64,000 nucleotides of DNA from Prevotella sp. MA2016 (GTDB taxonomy: Bacteria; Bacteroidota; Bacteroidia; Bacteroidales; Bacteroidaceae): the NCBI RefSeq assembly GCF_000619825.1, contig NZ_JHUW01000013.1, positions 1 to 64,000 on the forward strand. Reading direction: 5' to 3'. The position numbers were made by a program, and so were the translations under genes. The notes below the pieces were generated by a model. It worked only from the letters and a program-made list of their open reading frames with translations, searched no databases and was not told where the DNA came from. How positions within the stretch are numbered: the first letter of the stretch is position 1; each line of letters begins with the position of its first letter. This document shows, piece by piece, positions 36,513 through 47,231 of the stretch.

Positions 36513-38456
36513 GTGAAAAAGATTTTTTTATCTATAATGCTGGCGTCATCGGTCCTTTGTTGGGCTGATGACGTTAGCGTATCATCACCTAACGGGAAGT
36601 TGGTGGTGACAGTGAGCGAACAAGGTGGACTTTTGTCGTATCAGGCAACCCTGGATGGGCAGCAGATGCTGACCCCTTCGGCCTTAGGTTTGAACACCAG
36701 TTTGGGCGACCTGACGAATGAATTGTCAATTATCAATCATCAGTTGTCAACTGTAAGCAACGCTTACCAGATGCGTGGTACCAAGGCATCGTCGGCCGAC
36801 TATAAAGCCAATGCCCTGACCATGGACATCCAGAATAAGGATGGCGTGAAGTTCAGTGTCGTATTCCAGGTATCCGACAATGATATCGCTTTCCGTTATA
36901 CCATGCCCCGACAGACTATCAAGCGCCGTGAATACAAGCGTGTGCGCATCCTGTCGGAAAAGAGTGGTTTTAACTTTCCCGATGGCACCACCACCTTTAT
37001 CTCGCCACAGATAGGACCTGAGAGTGGATGGGAACAGACTAAGCCATCTTACGAAGAGCCATACTCTAACGATGCACCCATGACAGCGAAATCACGGTTT
37101 GGTCATGGCTATATCTTCCCCGCCTTGTTCCACCTGACCAATGGTTGGGCACTGGTGAGCGAGACTGGTGTTACGAGTGCCTATTGTGGTAGTCATCTTT
37201 CTGACTATCAAGCTGGTTCCGGCTATACCGTGGCATATCCTGATCCAGGCGAGAACAATGGCTTTGGTAACGAGTTTGCTGCCATCCCCCTGCCGGGTGA
37301 GACCCCTTGGCGCACCATTACATTGGGTAGCACGCTGAAACCTATCCTCGAAACCACTATCAGCTATGATGTGGTAGAGCCACGCTACAAGGCTTCAACC
37401 GATTATAAGCCAGGACGCTATACCTGGAGCTGGCTGATAGGTCAGGACAACTCGGTCAACTATGACGATCAGGTGCGCTTTATCGACCTGGCTTCGACCA
37501 TGGGTTTTGAATACTGCCTGGTGGATAACTGGTGGGATCAGAACATCGGTCGTGAGCGTATGGGCGAGCTTTCGAAATATGCCCAGTCAAAGGGTGTACA
37601 TCTGCTGGTGTGGTATAATAGCAATGGTTTCTGGAACGACGCTCCACAAACCCCACGCAACTGCATGAACACCGCCATCGCCCGCGAAAAGGAGATGAGC
37701 TGGTTGGAGAGCATCGGTGTGAAGGGTATCAAGGTAGACTTCTTCGGTGGCGACAAACAGCAGACCATGCAGCTCTATGAGGATATCCTGAGCGATGCCA
37801 ACAGGCATGGCTTGCAGGTGGTGTTCCATGGTTGCACCGTGCCTCGTGGTTGGGAGAAGATGTATCCTAACTTCGTGGCCTCAGAGGCTGTGCTGGCATC
37901 AGAGAATCTCTTCTTCGGCGAGGGTGCTACCATCACCGAAGGTTTCGATCTCACCCTGCATCCCTTCTGTCGTAATGCCACGGCTTCGATGGACTGGGGT
38001 GGTGTCATCATGAACAAGTGGATGGCGCCCGACAATAAGAGTCGTCACACCCGTAAAACCACCGACATCTTTGAGATGGCATCAGGCATTACCATGCAGA
38101 CCTCTGTGCAGTGTGTGGCCATGCAGCCCAACAACCTGCAGGAGCTGCCACAGTTTGAAATGGACTTTTTGCGCGAACTGCCCACCACATGGCAGGAGAC
38201 ACGTTTCATCGACGGCTACCCCGGTAAGTATGTCGTGATGGCACGCCAGGCTACCAACGGACAGTGGTATATCGCAGGACTCAATGCCCAGAAAGAGCCT
38301 CTCACACTGACAATCGATATCACAGCTTTCGGCCAGCTGAACAGTCTGTATATCGACAACAAGAAGGGCGAGCCTACGCTCACCACCCTGAAGCCCAATA
38401 AGAAGGGACAAGTGAAAGTAACTATTCAGCCCAATGGCGGAATGATTATCAAATAA
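36513..38456 (+). CDS. GH97 glycoside hydrolase, probable retaining alpha-galactosidase type
   Basis: This 647-aa secreted GH97 enzyme has a signal peptide (MKKIFLSIMLASSVLCWA) and an N-terminal beta-sandwich. The (beta/alpha)8 barrel carries Asp409 in GIKVDFFGG. In GH97 the Asp at this place marks the retaining, alpha-galactosidase-type group, in contrast to inverting SusB-type alpha-glucosidases. Glu464 in LASENLFFGE, 55 residues later, fits the acid/base. The GTG at 36513 is chosen because it gives a standard signal peptide; a TTG nine bases upstream is less likely. Residues near 70-80 (ELSIINHQLST) are encoded by an ATTNTCA heptamer repeat. M16 follows after 12 bp. Confidence 0.9.
   Translation: MKKIFLSIMLASSVLCWADDVSVSSPNGKLVVTVSEQGGLLSYQATLDGQQMLTPSALGLNTSLGDLTNELSIINHQLSTVSNAYQMRGTKASSADYKANALTMDIQNKDGVKFSVVFQVSDNDIAFRYTMPRQTIKRREYKRVRILSEKSGFNFPDGTTTFISPQIGPESGWEQTKPSYEEPYSNDAPMTAKSRFGHGYIFPALFHLTNGWALVSETGVTSAYCGSHLSDYQAGSGYTVAYPDPGENNGFGNEFAAIPLPGETPWRTITLGSTLKPILETTISYDVVEPRYKASTDYKPGRYTWSWLIGQDNSVNYDDQVRFIDLASTMGFEYCLVDNWWDQNIGRERMGELSKYAQSKGVHLLVWYNSNGFWNDAPQTPRNCMNTAIAREKEMSWLESIGVKGIKVDFFGGDKQQTMQLYEDILSDANRHGLQVVFHGCTVPRGWEKMYPNFVASEAVLASENLFFGEGATITEGFDLTLHPFCRNATASMDWGGVIMNKWMAPDNKSRHTRKTTDIFEMASGITMQTSVQCVAMQPNNLQELPQFEMDFLRELPTTWQETRFIDGYPGKYVVMARQATNGQWYIAGLNAQKEPLTLTIDITAFGQLNSLYIDNKKGEPTLTTLKPNKKGQVKVTIQPNGGMIIK
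36722..36749. repeat. in-frame ATTNTCA heptamer array inside GH97 gene
   Basis: Four 7-bp units (ATTGTCA, ATTATCA, ATCATCA, GTTGTCA) lie within the coding sequence. They share the consensus of the array at 2044-2075 and encode a short SIINHQLS-type segment in the N-terminal domain. Confidence 0.75.
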
Positions 38457-38468
38457 ATATTAAATACG

Positions 38469-41372
38469 ATGAGACTTAAACTATTATTAGCTATTGCAGC
38501 CATGGGGCTCGGTATGAGTGCCCATGCCAAGGAGTACAAGTATGTGACTGTGCCTGGCGATATGATGCAGACACGTATCTATACACTCGACAACGGACTG
38601 CGTGTGTATCTTTCAGTAAACAAGGAGAAACCACGCATTCAGACTTACATTGCTGTGCGCACAGGTTCGAAGAACGACCCTGCCGAGACAACAGGACTGG
38701 CCCACTACTTGGAGCACCTGATGTTTAAGGGCACCAAGCAGTTTGGTACCAACAACCCCGAGGCTGAGGCTTCTTTGCTGGCCGAGATTGAGCAGCGCTA
38801 CGAGGCTTATCGCAAGCTCACCGACCCAGAGGCTCGCAAAAAGGCCTATCACGAGATCGACTCAGTGAGTCAGGTGGCTGCCCAGTACTTCATTCCTAAC
38901 GAGTACGACAAGCTGATGGCTACCATCGGCGCCGAGGGTACCAACGCCTACACCTCTAACGATGTGACCTGCTACACCGAGGATATCCCATCCAACGAGA
39001 TTGACAATTGGGCCAAGATACAGGCCGATCGCTTCCAGAATATGGTGATTCGTGGTTTCCATACCGAGCTGGAGGCTGTGTATGAGGAGTATAACATCGG
39101 ACTCACATCCGACTCTCGTAAGCTCTTTGCTACCATCTCAAAGATGCTGTGGCCTAACCATCCTTATGGCACGCAGACCACCATCGGTACACAGGAGCAC
39201 CTGAAGAACCCCTCTATCACCAATATCAAGAACTACTTCAACAAGTGGTATCGCCCCAATAATGTGGCTATCTGTATGGCTGGTGACTTCGATCCCGACA
39301 AGACCATCGCCACCATCGATAAGTACTTCAGCACCTGGAAACCCGGTGCAGATGTGAAGCAGCCCACCTTCGCTCCGCTGCCAGCACTTACGCAGCCTAA
39401 GGACACCACCATCGTTGGTCCTGAGGCCGAGCGCGTATGGATGGCTTGGCGCGCCAAGCAGGCCAATGCGTTGCAGGCTGATACCCTGCAGCTGTTGGAG
39501 GATGTGCTGAGCAATGGACGTGCCGGACTGTTCGACCTGGATTTGAACCAGACCATGAAGGTGCAGCGCGCCAATGGTGGTACCGAACTCTTGCGCGATC
39601 ATGGTGCTTTCTTCCTGATGGGTACACCTAAGCAGGGTCAGAGTCTGGAGGAAGTGCGCAGTCTGATGCTGGCCGAGATTGAGAAGCTGAAGAAGGGCGA
39701 CTTCCCCGAGAACCTGCTGCCCAGCATCATCAACAATAAGAAGCGCAGTCACTACCAGTTGCTGGAGAGCAACGAAGGTCGTGCCGACATGTTTGTGAAT
39801 GCCTTTATCAACGAGGTTGACTGGAAACAGGAGGTAGAGAGCATCAATCGTATCTCAAAGATTACCAAGCAAGAGCTGGTGGCCTTTGCCAATAATTTCT
39901 TTACCAATGGTTATGTCACTGTGTTCAAGAAGCAGGGCGTTGACAGCTTGCAGAAGAAGATCGACAAGCCTGCCATCACCCCAATTCCTGCCAATCGCGA
40001 TATGGTGAGCCAGTTTGTGAAGGATATCCAGAATGCTCAGGTGGAGCCCATCCAGCCTAAGTTTGTGGATTTCAAGAATGATATGACCACCCTGTCAACC
40101 AAGAAGAAGCTGCCTCTTTATTATGTGAAGAACAATGATAATGGACTGTTCGAACTCGTATTCTTCTATAACTTCGGAAAGAGTGCCGACAATCGTTACG
40201 AGATGGCTGCCGACTATCTGAGATATATTGGCACCGACAAGATGAGTGCATCCGACCTGCGCCAGAAGTTCTATGAGCTGGGTTGCGACTGGAGCATGAA
40301 TGTCAGTGCAGAGAACACCACAGTGGCCCTGTACGGACTCAGCGAGAACATGCCTCAGGCACTGGCTCTGCTGGAGGACCTGTTGCAGCATGCCAAGGCC
40401 GACAAGGAAGCCTATGACAAGGTAGTTGGTCTGACACTGAAGAATCGCAGCGATGCCAAGAAGAGTCAGGGTGTTTATTTCAACTATCTGTACACCTATG
40501 CTACCGTGGGTAAGCGCAATCGCATGACCGACGTGATGAGTGAGCAGCAGCTGAAGGATACCGATCCTCAGGTGTTTACCGACCTGCTGAAGGGCTTGGC
40601 TAACCTCAAGCACAGAGTGGTTTACTATGGTCCTATGGCCGAGAAAGAGGTGGCAGGCCTGCTGGATAAGACCCATGTTTCAGCCAAGAAGTTGGCTGAT
40701 GTGCCTCAGAACAAGCCTTATCTTGAGCAGTTGGCTACCACCAACGAGGTGCTGATAGCTCCTTACGATGCCAAGAATATCTATATGCGAATGTACCACA
40801 ATGAGGGTCGCAACTGGAATCCTGAAGATGAGGCTGTGATAGAGGTGTTTGATGAGTACTTTTGTAGTGGCATGAACGGTATCGTATTCCAGGAGATGCG
40901 CGAGGCGCGCGGTCTGGCCTACAATGCCTATGCTGCTTATCGCACACCTTCATGGAAAGACCGTAAGGAATTTTTCCTCACCCACATCATCACCCAGAAC
41001 GATAAGATGAACGACTGCATCGCTCATTTCAATGAGATTCTGAACGAGATGCCAGTTAGCCAGGCTGCCTTCAATATTGCCAAGGAGGCTGTGACCAAGC
41101 GCCTGGTGAGTGCACGTACCACCAAGATTGATATCTTTTATGAGTTCCTGACCTCCGAGCGTCTGGGTCTTGACAAGAGCTACAATGAGTTGATCTACAA
41201 GAATCTGGATAAGGTGACCCTGCAGGATATCGTGAACTTTGAGAAGGCAAACATTGCCAACAAACCTTATCGCTATATCATCCTGGGTGATGAGAAGCAG
41301 CTCGACATGAAAGCACTTGAGAAGATTGGTCCTATCAAGAGATTGACAACAGAAGAAGTATTTGGTTATTAA
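38469..41372 (+). CDS. M16 family zinc metalloprotease (two-domain)
   Basis: This 967-aa exported pitrilysin-type peptidase has a signal peptide (about 1-20). Its active N-terminal M16 domain contains the inverted zinc motif HYLEH (His79, Glu82, His83) and the downstream Glu in [11 protein letters not shown] second, inactive M16-like half follows, with a further M16_C region around [18 protein letters not shown]. It would degrade peptides in the periplasm. Codon use is GC-rich with CTG-type leucines, as in neighbouring housekeeping genes. It is 8 bp before the fumarase gene. Confidence 0.93.
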   Translation: MRLKLLLAIAAMGLGMSAHAKEYKYVTVPGDMMQTRIYTLDNGLRVYLSVNKEKPRIQTYIAVRTGSKNDPAETTGLAHYLEHLMFKGTKQFGTNNPEAEASLLAEIEQRYEAYRKLTDPEARKKAYHEIDSVSQVAAQYFIPNEYDKLMATIGAEGTNAYTSNDVTCYTEDIPSNEIDNWAKIQADRFQNMVIRGFHTELEAVYEEYNIGLTSDSRKLFATISKMLWPNHPYGTQTTIGTQEHLKNPSITNIKNYFNKWYRPNNVAICMAGDFDPDKTIATIDKYFSTWKPGADVKQPTFAPLPALTQPKDTTIVGPEAERVWMAWRAKQANALQADTLQLLEDVLSNGRAGLFDLDLNQTMKVQRANGGTELLRDHGAFFLMGTPKQGQSLEEVRSLMLAEIEKLKKGDFPENLLPSIINNKKRSHYQLLESNEGRADMFVNAFINEVDWKQEVESINRISKITKQELVAFANNFFTNGYVTVFKKQGVDSLQKKIDKPAITPIPANRDMVSQFVKDIQNAQVEPIQPKFVDFKNDMTTLSTKKKLPLYYVKNNDNGLFELVFFYNFGKSADNRYEMAADYLRYIGTDKMSASDLRQKFYELGCDWSMNVSAENTTVALYGLSENMPQALALLEDLLQHAKADKEAYDKVVGLTLKNRSDAKKSQGVYFNYLYTYATVGKRNRMTDVMSEQQLKDTDPQVFTDLLKGLANLKHRVVYYGPMAEKEVAGLLDKTHVSAKKLADVPQNKPYLEQLATTNEVLIAPYDAKNIYMRMYHNEGRNWNPEDEAVIEVFDEYFCSGMNGIVFQEMREARGLAYNAYAAYRTPSWKDRKEFFLTHIITQNDKMNDCIAHFNEILNEMPVSQAAFNIAKEAVTKRLVSARTTKIDIFYEFLTSERLGLDKSYNELIYKNLDKVTLQDIVNFEKANIANKPYRYIILGDEKQLDMKALEKIGPIKRLTTEEVFGY

Positions 41373-41380
41373 CTTTTTAT

Positions 41381-43036
41381 ATGATTATGGCTAAGACAGT
41401 TGAATTTAAGTATGCCCCCATGTTTCAGGTGGGCGAGGACAAGACGGAGTACCGCTTGTTGACAAAAGAAGGCGTAAGCACCGCCGAGTTTGAAGGAAAG
41501 CAGATAGTAAAGGTATCCAAAGAGGCGCTCACCCTCCTGGCCCAGCAGGCCTTCCACGATGTGGAGTTCATGTTGCGCCGCGAGCACAATGAGCAGGTGG
41601 CCAAGATTCTGACCGATCCTGAAGCCTCAGAGAATGATAAGTATGTAGCCCTGCAGTTCCTGCGTAATGCCGAGGTGGCTTGCAAGGGTATCCTGCCTTT
41701 CTGCCAGGACACTGGTACTGCCATCATCCATGGTGAGAAGGGACAGCAGATCTGGACTGGTTTCGAGGATGAAGAGGCTCTGAGCCTGGGTGTGTTCAAC
41801 ACCTTCACACAGGACAACCTGCGCTACTCGCAGAATGCCCCTCTGAACATGTACGACGAGGTGAACACCCGTTGCAATCTGCCTGCACAGATTGATATCG
41901 AGGCTACTGAGGGTGCTGAGTATAAGTTTGTGATGGTGGCTAAGGGTGGTGGCTCTGCCAACAAGACCTACTTCTATCCTATGACCAAGGCAACCATCCA
42001 GAATGAGGGTACACTCATCCCATTCCTGGTTGAGAAGATGAAGAGTCTGGGCACAGCAGCTTGTCCTCCATACCATATCGCATTTGTGATTGGTGGTACA
42101 TCAGCTGAGAAGAACCTGCTCACCGTGAAGCTTGCTTCTATCAAGTACTACGACGGACTGCCCACAACCGGTGACGAGACTGGTCGTGCCTTCCGTGATA
42201 TCGACCTGGAGCAGAAGCTCATCAAGGAGGCTCAGAAGATTGGTCTGGGTGCCCAGTTCGGTGGTAAGTACCTGGCTCACGACATCCGCGTGATCCGTCT
42301 GCCTCGTCACGGTGCTTCTTGTCCTATCGGTATGGGTGTTTCTTGCTCAGCCGACAGAAATATCAAGGCTAAGATCAATGCCGATGGTATCTGGTTGGAG
42401 AAGATGGATGCCAACCCCACAGAGCTCATCCCTGAGGAGCTGCGCAAGCCAGGCGAGGGTGGCAAGGGTATCGAGATCGACCTGAACGAGGGTATCGATG
42501 CTGTTCGTAAGGAGCTCTCAAAATATCCTGTTTCTACCCGTGTGAACCTGAAGGGTACTATCATCGTGGCTCGCGACATCGCTCACGCCAAGCTCAAGGC
42601 TCGTCTGGATGCTGGTGAGGGTATGCCTGAGTACTTCAAGAAGTATCCTGTGCTCTATGCCGGACCTGCTAAGACCCCAGAGGGCTATCCTTGTGGTTCG
42701 ATGGGCCCAACAACAGCCAACCGTATGGACCCATACGTAGATGAGTTCCAGGCTAATGGTGCATCGCTCGTGATGATTGCCAAGGGCAACCGTTCTGACG
42801 TGGTGACCGAGGCTTGTAAGAAGCACGGTGGTTTCTACCTCGGTACTATCGGTGGTGTGGCTGCTGTTCTTTCTAAGAGCTCAATCAAGAGCATCGAGTG
42901 TGTAGAGTATCCTGAGCTGGGTATGGAGGCTGTATGGAAGATTGATGTTGAGGACTTCCCAGCATTCATCCTGGTGGACGATAAGGGTAATGACTTCTTC
43001 AAAACCCTGAAGCCTTGGACACCTTGCGCAAAATAA
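41381..43036 (+). CDS. fumA: class I fumarate hydratase (iron-sulfur)
   Basis: This 551-aa fumarase of the oxygen-sensitive 4Fe-4S class interconverts fumarate and malate in the cytoplasm; in Bacteroidales it works in the reductive branch to succinate. The cluster cysteines are seen in [18 protein letters not shown] and GASCPIGMG, and the C-terminal beta domain has [18 protein letters not shown]. Length is as in Escherichia coli FumA/FumB (about 548). The start may be 41381 or the ATG two codons later. Its last 13 bp overlap the M6 protease gene. Confidence 0.95.
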   Translation: MIMAKTVEFKYAPMFQVGEDKTEYRLLTKEGVSTAEFEGKQIVKVSKEALTLLAQQAFHDVEFMLRREHNEQVAKILTDPEASENDKYVALQFLRNAEVACKGILPFCQDTGTAIIHGEKGQQIWTGFEDEEALSLGVFNTFTQDNLRYSQNAPLNMYDEVNTRCNLPAQIDIEATEGAEYKFVMVAKGGGSANKTYFYPMTKATIQNEGTLIPFLVEKMKSLGTAACPPYHIAFVIGGTSAEKNLLTVKLASIKYYDGLPTTGDETGRAFRDIDLEQKLIKEAQKIGLGAQFGGKYLAHDIRVIRLPRHGASCPIGMGVSCSADRNIKAKINADGIWLEKMDANPTELIPEELRKPGEGGKGIEIDLNEGIDAVRKELSKYPVSTRVNLKGTIIVARDIAHAKLKARLDAGEGMPEYFKKYPVLYAGPAKTPEGYPCGSMGPTTANRMDPYVDEFQANGASLVMIAKGNRSDVVTEACKKHGGFYLGTIGGVAAVLSKSSIKSIECVEYPELGMEAVWKIDVEDFPAFILVDDKGNDFFKTLKPWTPCAK

Positions 43037-44487
43037 TCCTATCGGTATTTGTGGCATTGGTGGCGCTTGCCACCAATGCACAAGTACTTTCTTACCGTGT
43101 GCCTTGTATGCCTGGCACACATCCGCACGGCACAACCAGAACGTTAACCCCGAAACAAGACTGGGATGCATCGCGCACCTATCGCCAACTAGTGTTGCTG
43201 GTGCAATATGCCGATCAGTCCTTCACTATGAATGATCCACAAACCTATTATCACAACTTGTTTAATGTCACCAGTAGCAACACCCGTGGTGGAGTAGGGT
43301 GCGTGGCTGATTATTTCCGCCACCAGTCGAATGGCGTCTTCAATCTGCAGTTTGATGTTGTCGGGCCCATCAAGGTGAGCCAGTCGGTTGTTGACACTTC
43401 AAGTGCTGTGAATCTTGGTCACGCTGCATGTAGTGAGGCCATCCAGAAGGCAGTGGATTCCCTGCATATTGATTTCTCTGTTTACGACTGGGATGGCAAC
43501 CATACTGTAGAGCAGATAGTCTTTGTGATGGCAGGCTATGGTGCTAATGGTGGCGACCCGAAGACAGCGCACTACGTGTGGCCCAACACCGAAGAAATGA
43601 ACACGCATATCACCGGTCCGCTGTATGTGAATTACTTCACGATTTCGGCTGAGAAATGGTTCAGTGACGAGCTCTGCGGCATTGGCACTATCTGTCATGA
43701 GTTCTCCCACTGTCTGGGTTTGCCGGACCTTTATCCCAGTGATGGAAAAGTCTATTCCACTGTTGATGAGTGGGACTTGATGGATGGTGGCAATTATAGC
43801 GTCTGGGGATGGTGCCCACCCAATTATTCGGCCTTCGAGAAGTATCTGTTGGGTTGGCTCTCGTTCGAAGAGATAACAGGCCCCGTCAGTGTTTCAGGCA
43901 TGAAACCTGTGGCTGATGGTGGCAAGGCCTATAAGATCGTGAAACCACGAGGCGAGCGTAGTGATGCTGCTGCAGGCGAGGAGTTCTATCTGCTTGAAAA
44001 TCGCCAGCAGGAAGGTTGGGACCGTTTCCTGCCAGGCAAGGGCTTGGTCATTGTGCATGTGAAATACGATGATTGGTTGTGGCGCCAGAACACTGTGAAC
44101 AAGAGTACCTACTATCGCTACCAGCTGGTGCCTGCAGATGGCATGGACTATCAGGCCTGGGATGACTATCTGAAAGCCCATGCGCTGACCGATTATCTGG
44201 ATACAGAGACCCGCCAGTGGAATCGCCATCTCAGCACGGCTGCCTATCCCTTGATGAGCGATGACAAGACAGTGAACAGCTGCGATGCGCTGCCCCTGCC
44301 CATCACCCATATTCAGCTATCAGATGATGGCACTATCTCCTTCGACGTTGTTTCGTCGGCTATTCATACTATTGTGGATGCACCAAAAAACGACGACCAT
44401 TGGTATGATCTCCAAGGTCGCCGTCTCATCGGGAGGCCTACAAAAAGAGGCCTATTCATCAATAATGGTAGAAAAATCCTTCAATAA
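43024..44487 (+). CDS. secreted M6 family metalloprotease with Bacteroidetes C-terminal tail motif
   Basis: This 487-aa protease has the M6 (immune inhibitor A-like) zinc site [13 protein letters not shown], preceded by GIGTICHE and followed by DLMDGGNY, as in the family. The TTG at 43024 is chosen because it alone begins directly at a good signal peptide ([19 protein letters not shown]); another TTG is 9 bp upstream, and no ATG precedes the mature protein. The last 30 residues ([19 protein letters not shown] ending GRKIL) form a tail common on exported Prevotella proteins and similar to Por secretion tails. It overlaps fumA by 13 bp. It is convergent with clpB, leaving 5 bp and no terminator. 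Confidence 0.88.
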   Translation: MRKIILSVFVALVALATNAQVLSYRVPCMPGTHPHGTTRTLTPKQDWDASRTYRQLVLLVQYADQSFTMNDPQTYYHNLFNVTSSNTRGGVGCVADYFRHQSNGVFNLQFDVVGPIKVSQSVVDTSSAVNLGHAACSEAIQKAVDSLHIDFSVYDWDGNHTVEQIVFVMAGYGANGGDPKTAHYVWPNTEEMNTHITGPLYVNYFTISAEKWFSDELCGIGTICHEFSHCLGLPDLYPSDGKVYSTVDEWDLMDGGNYSVWGWCPPNYSAFEKYLLGWLSFEEITGPVSVSGMKPVADGGKAYKIVKPRGERSDAAAGEEFYLLENRQQEGWDRFLPGKGLVIVHVKYDDWLWRQNTVNKSTYYRYQLVPADGMDYQAWDDYLKAHALTDYLDTETRQWNRHLSTAAYPLMSDDKTVNSCDALPLPITHIQLSDDGTISFDVVSSAIHTIVDAPKNDDHWYDLQGRRLIGRPTKRGLFINNGRKILQ

Positions 44488-44492
44488 TCCGT

Positions 44493-47003
44493 TTAATTCC
44501 TAAACAGTAGTCCATCGCCAAACTCATCGATGATGATTGGTTTGCTGCGATCCACCTCGTCGGCCAAGATCTTCTTCGACAGGTCGTTGAGCACATACTG
44601 CTGGATGGCGCGCTTCACGGGGCGTGCACCAAACTCCGGATCATAGCCCTGTTCGGCCAGATAGTTGATGGCCTGTTGTGTGCACTCCAGGGTGATGCCC
44701 TGAGGAGCCAGCATGTCAGTCACCCTCTTGAGCTGCAGCTTCACCACATCAGCTATCTGTTCCTTGGTGAGCGGTGTGAAGGTGATAATCTCGTCGATAC
44801 GGTTCAGGAACTCTGGGCGCATGGTAGCTCTGAGCTGCTCGCGTGTGGCATTCGATGTCATGATGATGATGGTGTTCTTGAAGTTGGCTGTACGCCCCTT
44901 GTTGTCCGTCAGTCGTCCATCATCCAGCACCTGCAGCAGGATGTTGAACACATCCGGATGCGCTTTCTCAATCTCATCAAACAGCACTACCGAGTAAGGC
45001 TTGCGCCGCACAGCCTCAGTGAGCTGTCCGCCCTCGTCGTAGCCCACGTATCCTGGAGGCGCACCGATCAGTCGGCTCACGCTGTATTTCTCCTGATACT
45101 CACTCATATCGATACGCGTCATCATCGTCTCGTCGTTAAACAGGTAGTCGGCCAGTGTCTTGGCCAGTTCGGTCTTACCTACACCCGTGGTGCCCAGGAA
45201 GATAAACGAGGCGATAGGGCGCTTAGGATCCTGCAAGCCCGCACGACTGCGGCGCACGGCATCAGATACAGCCACGATGGCTTCGTCTTGGCCTATCACG
45301 CGTTTGTGCAGTTCGTCTTCCAGATGGAGCAGTTTTTCGCGTTCGCTCTGCATCATCTTGGTTACGGGGATACCTGTCCAGCGGCTTACTACCTCGGCGA
45401 TGTCATCGGCGGTAACCTCTTCGCGAACCAGAGAGTTATCGCCTTGGGCATTGGCCAGCTGACTCTGGATATGTGCAATGTCGTCCTCAAGTGCTTTCAG
45501 TTTCGAGTAGCGTATCTCGGCTACCTTGCCGTAGTCGCCCTCGCGCTCGGCACGTTCTGCCTCCAGCTTCAGGTTCTCAATATCCTGCTTGTCCTGCTGG
45601 ATTTTGTTGATGAGTTGGCGCTCGCCTTCCCACTTGGCACGGAACTGGGTTTCCTGTTCCTTCAGTTCGGCGATGTCCTTATCCAACTGTGCTATCTTCT
45701 GGGTGTCGCCCTCTCTTTTGATAGCCTCACGCTCGATTTCGAGCTGAGCCAGTCGGCGGGTAATCTCATCCAACTCCTCAGGTACCGAGTCGCGCTCCAT
45801 GCGCAGTTTGGCTGCGGCCTCGTCCATCAGGTCTATAGCCTTATCAGGCAGGAATCGCTCTGAGATATAGCGCTCCGAGAGTTGCACGGCAGCGATACAG
45901 GCATCGTCCTGTATACGTACCTTGTGGTGATTCTCGTAACGTTCCTTCAAGCCTCGCAGAATGCTGATAGCACTCAGTTCATCGGGCTCATCCACCATCA
46001 CCGTCTGGAATCGGCGCTCCAGTGCCTTATCCTTCTCAAAATATTTCTGATATTCGTTCAGTGTGGTGGCACCGATAGCGCGCAGTTCGCCGCGTGCCAG
46101 GGCAGGCTTCAGGATGTTGGCTGCATCCATGGCCCCCTCGCCACCACCAGCACCTACCAGTGTATGAATCTCGTCGATAAACAAGATGATGCGTCCATCG
46201 GCCTTTGTCACCTCGTTGATCACACTCTTCAGGCGCTCCTCAAACTCACCTTTGTACTTGGCACCTGCTACCAGCGCACCCATATCAAGCGAGTAGAGCT
46301 GCTTGTCCTTCAGGTTTTCGGGCACATCGCCACGCACGATACGTCCAGCCAGACCCTCCACGATGGCCGTTTTACCCGTACCCGGTTCACCTATTAAGAT
46401 AGGATTGTTTTTGGTGCGGCGCGATAGAATCTGCAGCACGCGACGAATCTCATCATCACGCCCAATCACAGGGTCGAGCTTACCTTGGCGCGCCATGTCA
46501 ACCAGGTTTTTGGCGTATTTCTCCAAGCTCTGGTAGTTGTCATCGGCACTCTGCGACTGTACCTTCTGTCCCTGGCGCAGTGCCTGGATAGCAGCTTGCA
46601 TCTCCTTCTCGGTGCAGCCGGCATCCTTCATGATGCGCGAGGCAGTAGAATTAACTTTAAGCAGGGCGAGTAGGATAGGCTCTACCGATACAAACTCGTC
46701 GCCACCTTTCTGAGCCACCTCTTGCGCGCGCACGAGTACATTATTACTATCACTGGAGAGATAAGGCTGTCCAGCCCCCTGCACTTTGGGCAGATGCTGT
46801 ATCTCCTGATCTACCAGCAACTCTATCTGCTGGGCATTCACACCCAACTTCTGGAAGATGAAGGTGGTTACATCCTTCGCCTTCTCTATCACACCCTTCA
46901 GCAGGTGTACAGGCTCAATCACCTGCTGCCCGTTCATCTGGGCACTGTTCACAGCCTGCTGAATGGCCTCTTGTGCTTTGATTGTAAATTTGTCGAATGT
47001 CAT
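44493..47003 (-). CDS. clpB: ATP-dependent disaggregase ClpB
   Basis: This 836-aa Hsp100 chaperone resolubilises aggregates with DnaK. The N-domain is about residues 1-145. D1 has Walker A GEPGTGKT (about 205-212) and the [13 protein letters not shown] loop. The coiled-coil M domain is about 400-525. D2 has GTTGVGKT, pore loop GYVGYDEGG, and arginine-finger region [11 protein letters not shown]. Between TSN and RPEF in D2 only 10 residues are present, where ClpB from Escherichia coli has about 30. The start at 47003 has a strong Shine-Dalgarno sequence; an ATG 13 codons upstream lies in the hairpin region and lacks family similarity. Confidence 0.95.
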   Translation of the reverse strand: MTFDKFTIKAQEAIQQAVNSAQMNGQQVIEPVHLLKGVIEKAKDVTTFIFQKLGVNAQQIELLVDQEIQHLPKVQGAGQPYLSSDSNNVLVRAQEVAQKGGDEFVSVEPILLALLKVNSTASRIMKDAGCTEKEMQAAIQALRQGQKVQSQSADDNYQSLEKYAKNLVDMARQGKLDPVIGRDDEIRRVLQILSRRTKNNPILIGEPGTGKTAIVEGLAGRIVRGDVPENLKDKQLYSLDMGALVAGAKYKGEFEERLKSVINEVTKADGRIILFIDEIHTLVGAGGGEGAMDAANILKPALARGELRAIGATTLNEYQKYFEKDKALERRFQTVMVDEPDELSAISILRGLKERYENHHKVRIQDDACIAAVQLSERYISERFLPDKAIDLMDEAAAKLRMERDSVPEELDEITRRLAQLEIEREAIKREGDTQKIAQLDKDIAELKEQETQFRAKWEGERQLINKIQQDKQDIENLKLEAERAEREGDYGKVAEIRYSKLKALEDDIAHIQSQLANAQGDNSLVREEVTADDIAEVVSRWTGIPVTKMMQSEREKLLHLEDELHKRVIGQDEAIVAVSDAVRRSRAGLQDPKRPIASFIFLGTTGVGKTELAKTLADYLFNDETMMTRIDMSEYQEKYSVSRLIGAPPGYVGYDEGGQLTEAVRRKPYSVVLFDEIEKAHPDVFNILLQVLDDGRLTDNKGRTANFKNTIIIMTSNATREQLRATMRPEFLNRIDEIITFTPLTKEQIADVVKLQLKRVTDMLAPQGITLECTQQAINYLAEQGYDPEFGARPVKRAIQQYVLNDLSKKILADEVDRSKPIIIDEFGDGLLFRN

Positions 47004-47009
47004 ATTTAA

Positions 47010-47016
47010 CTCCTTT
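47010..47016 (-). promoter_or_regulatory. strong Shine-Dalgarno site of clpB
   Basis: AAAGGAG on the minus strand, 6 nt before the ATG, is unusual in this window, where nearly all genes lack a recognisable ribosome binding site. It fixes the clpB start and suggests high translation. Confidence 0.7.
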
Positions 47017-47028
47017 CTTTGTTTTTTT

Positions 47029-47106
47029 GATAATAAGAACATAAGAACATATTTTTTTGTTGCTCCATTGTGGGCGCAGCTTTTATGTTCCTATGTTCTT
47101 ATTATC
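47029..47106. repeat. 23-bp inverted repeat upstream of clpB
   Basis: The arms 47029-47051 and 47084-47106 are inverted copies with one mismatch, separated by 32 bases. Each arm contains ATAAGAAC-type 8-mer repeats. The element lies 26 bp upstream of clpB, within its likely leader or promoter. It is not a CIRCE element, and its ends are not followed by a T-run in the clpB direction that would clearly make it a terminator. Confidence 0.75.
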
Positions 47107-47192
47107 TAAAACCATGCCGAGTGAATAAATACTGACAAAATGGCATCGGTGTGTGTCTATTTGTCGCAACATTCCTATAAAGCATAAAAAAA

Positions 47193-47218
47193 CCTCGCCA
47201 ATTGGCGAGGCTTCTTTT
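47193..47218 (-). terminator. terminator after typA
   Basis: The 18-bp palindrome CCTCGCCAATTGGCGAGG (47193-47210) is followed by a T-run on both strands (TTTTTT on minus, TTCTTTTT on plus). It ends the typA transcript 21 bp past its stop codon. Confidence 0.85.
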
Positions 47219-47231
47219 TGCTATATAAACC

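Noticed and set aside
44676..45863. A 395-codon open frame on the plus strand opposite clpB
   Set aside because: It lies wholly antisense to a highly conserved gene and has no domain or start signal; it is a by-product of codon bias.
47029..47106. Insertion sequence remnant or attachment site at the inverted repeat near clpB
   Set aside because: The 32-base spacer is too short for a transposase, no target duplication is evident, and the arms are built from simple 8-mer repeats. It is kept only as a regulatory or repeat element.
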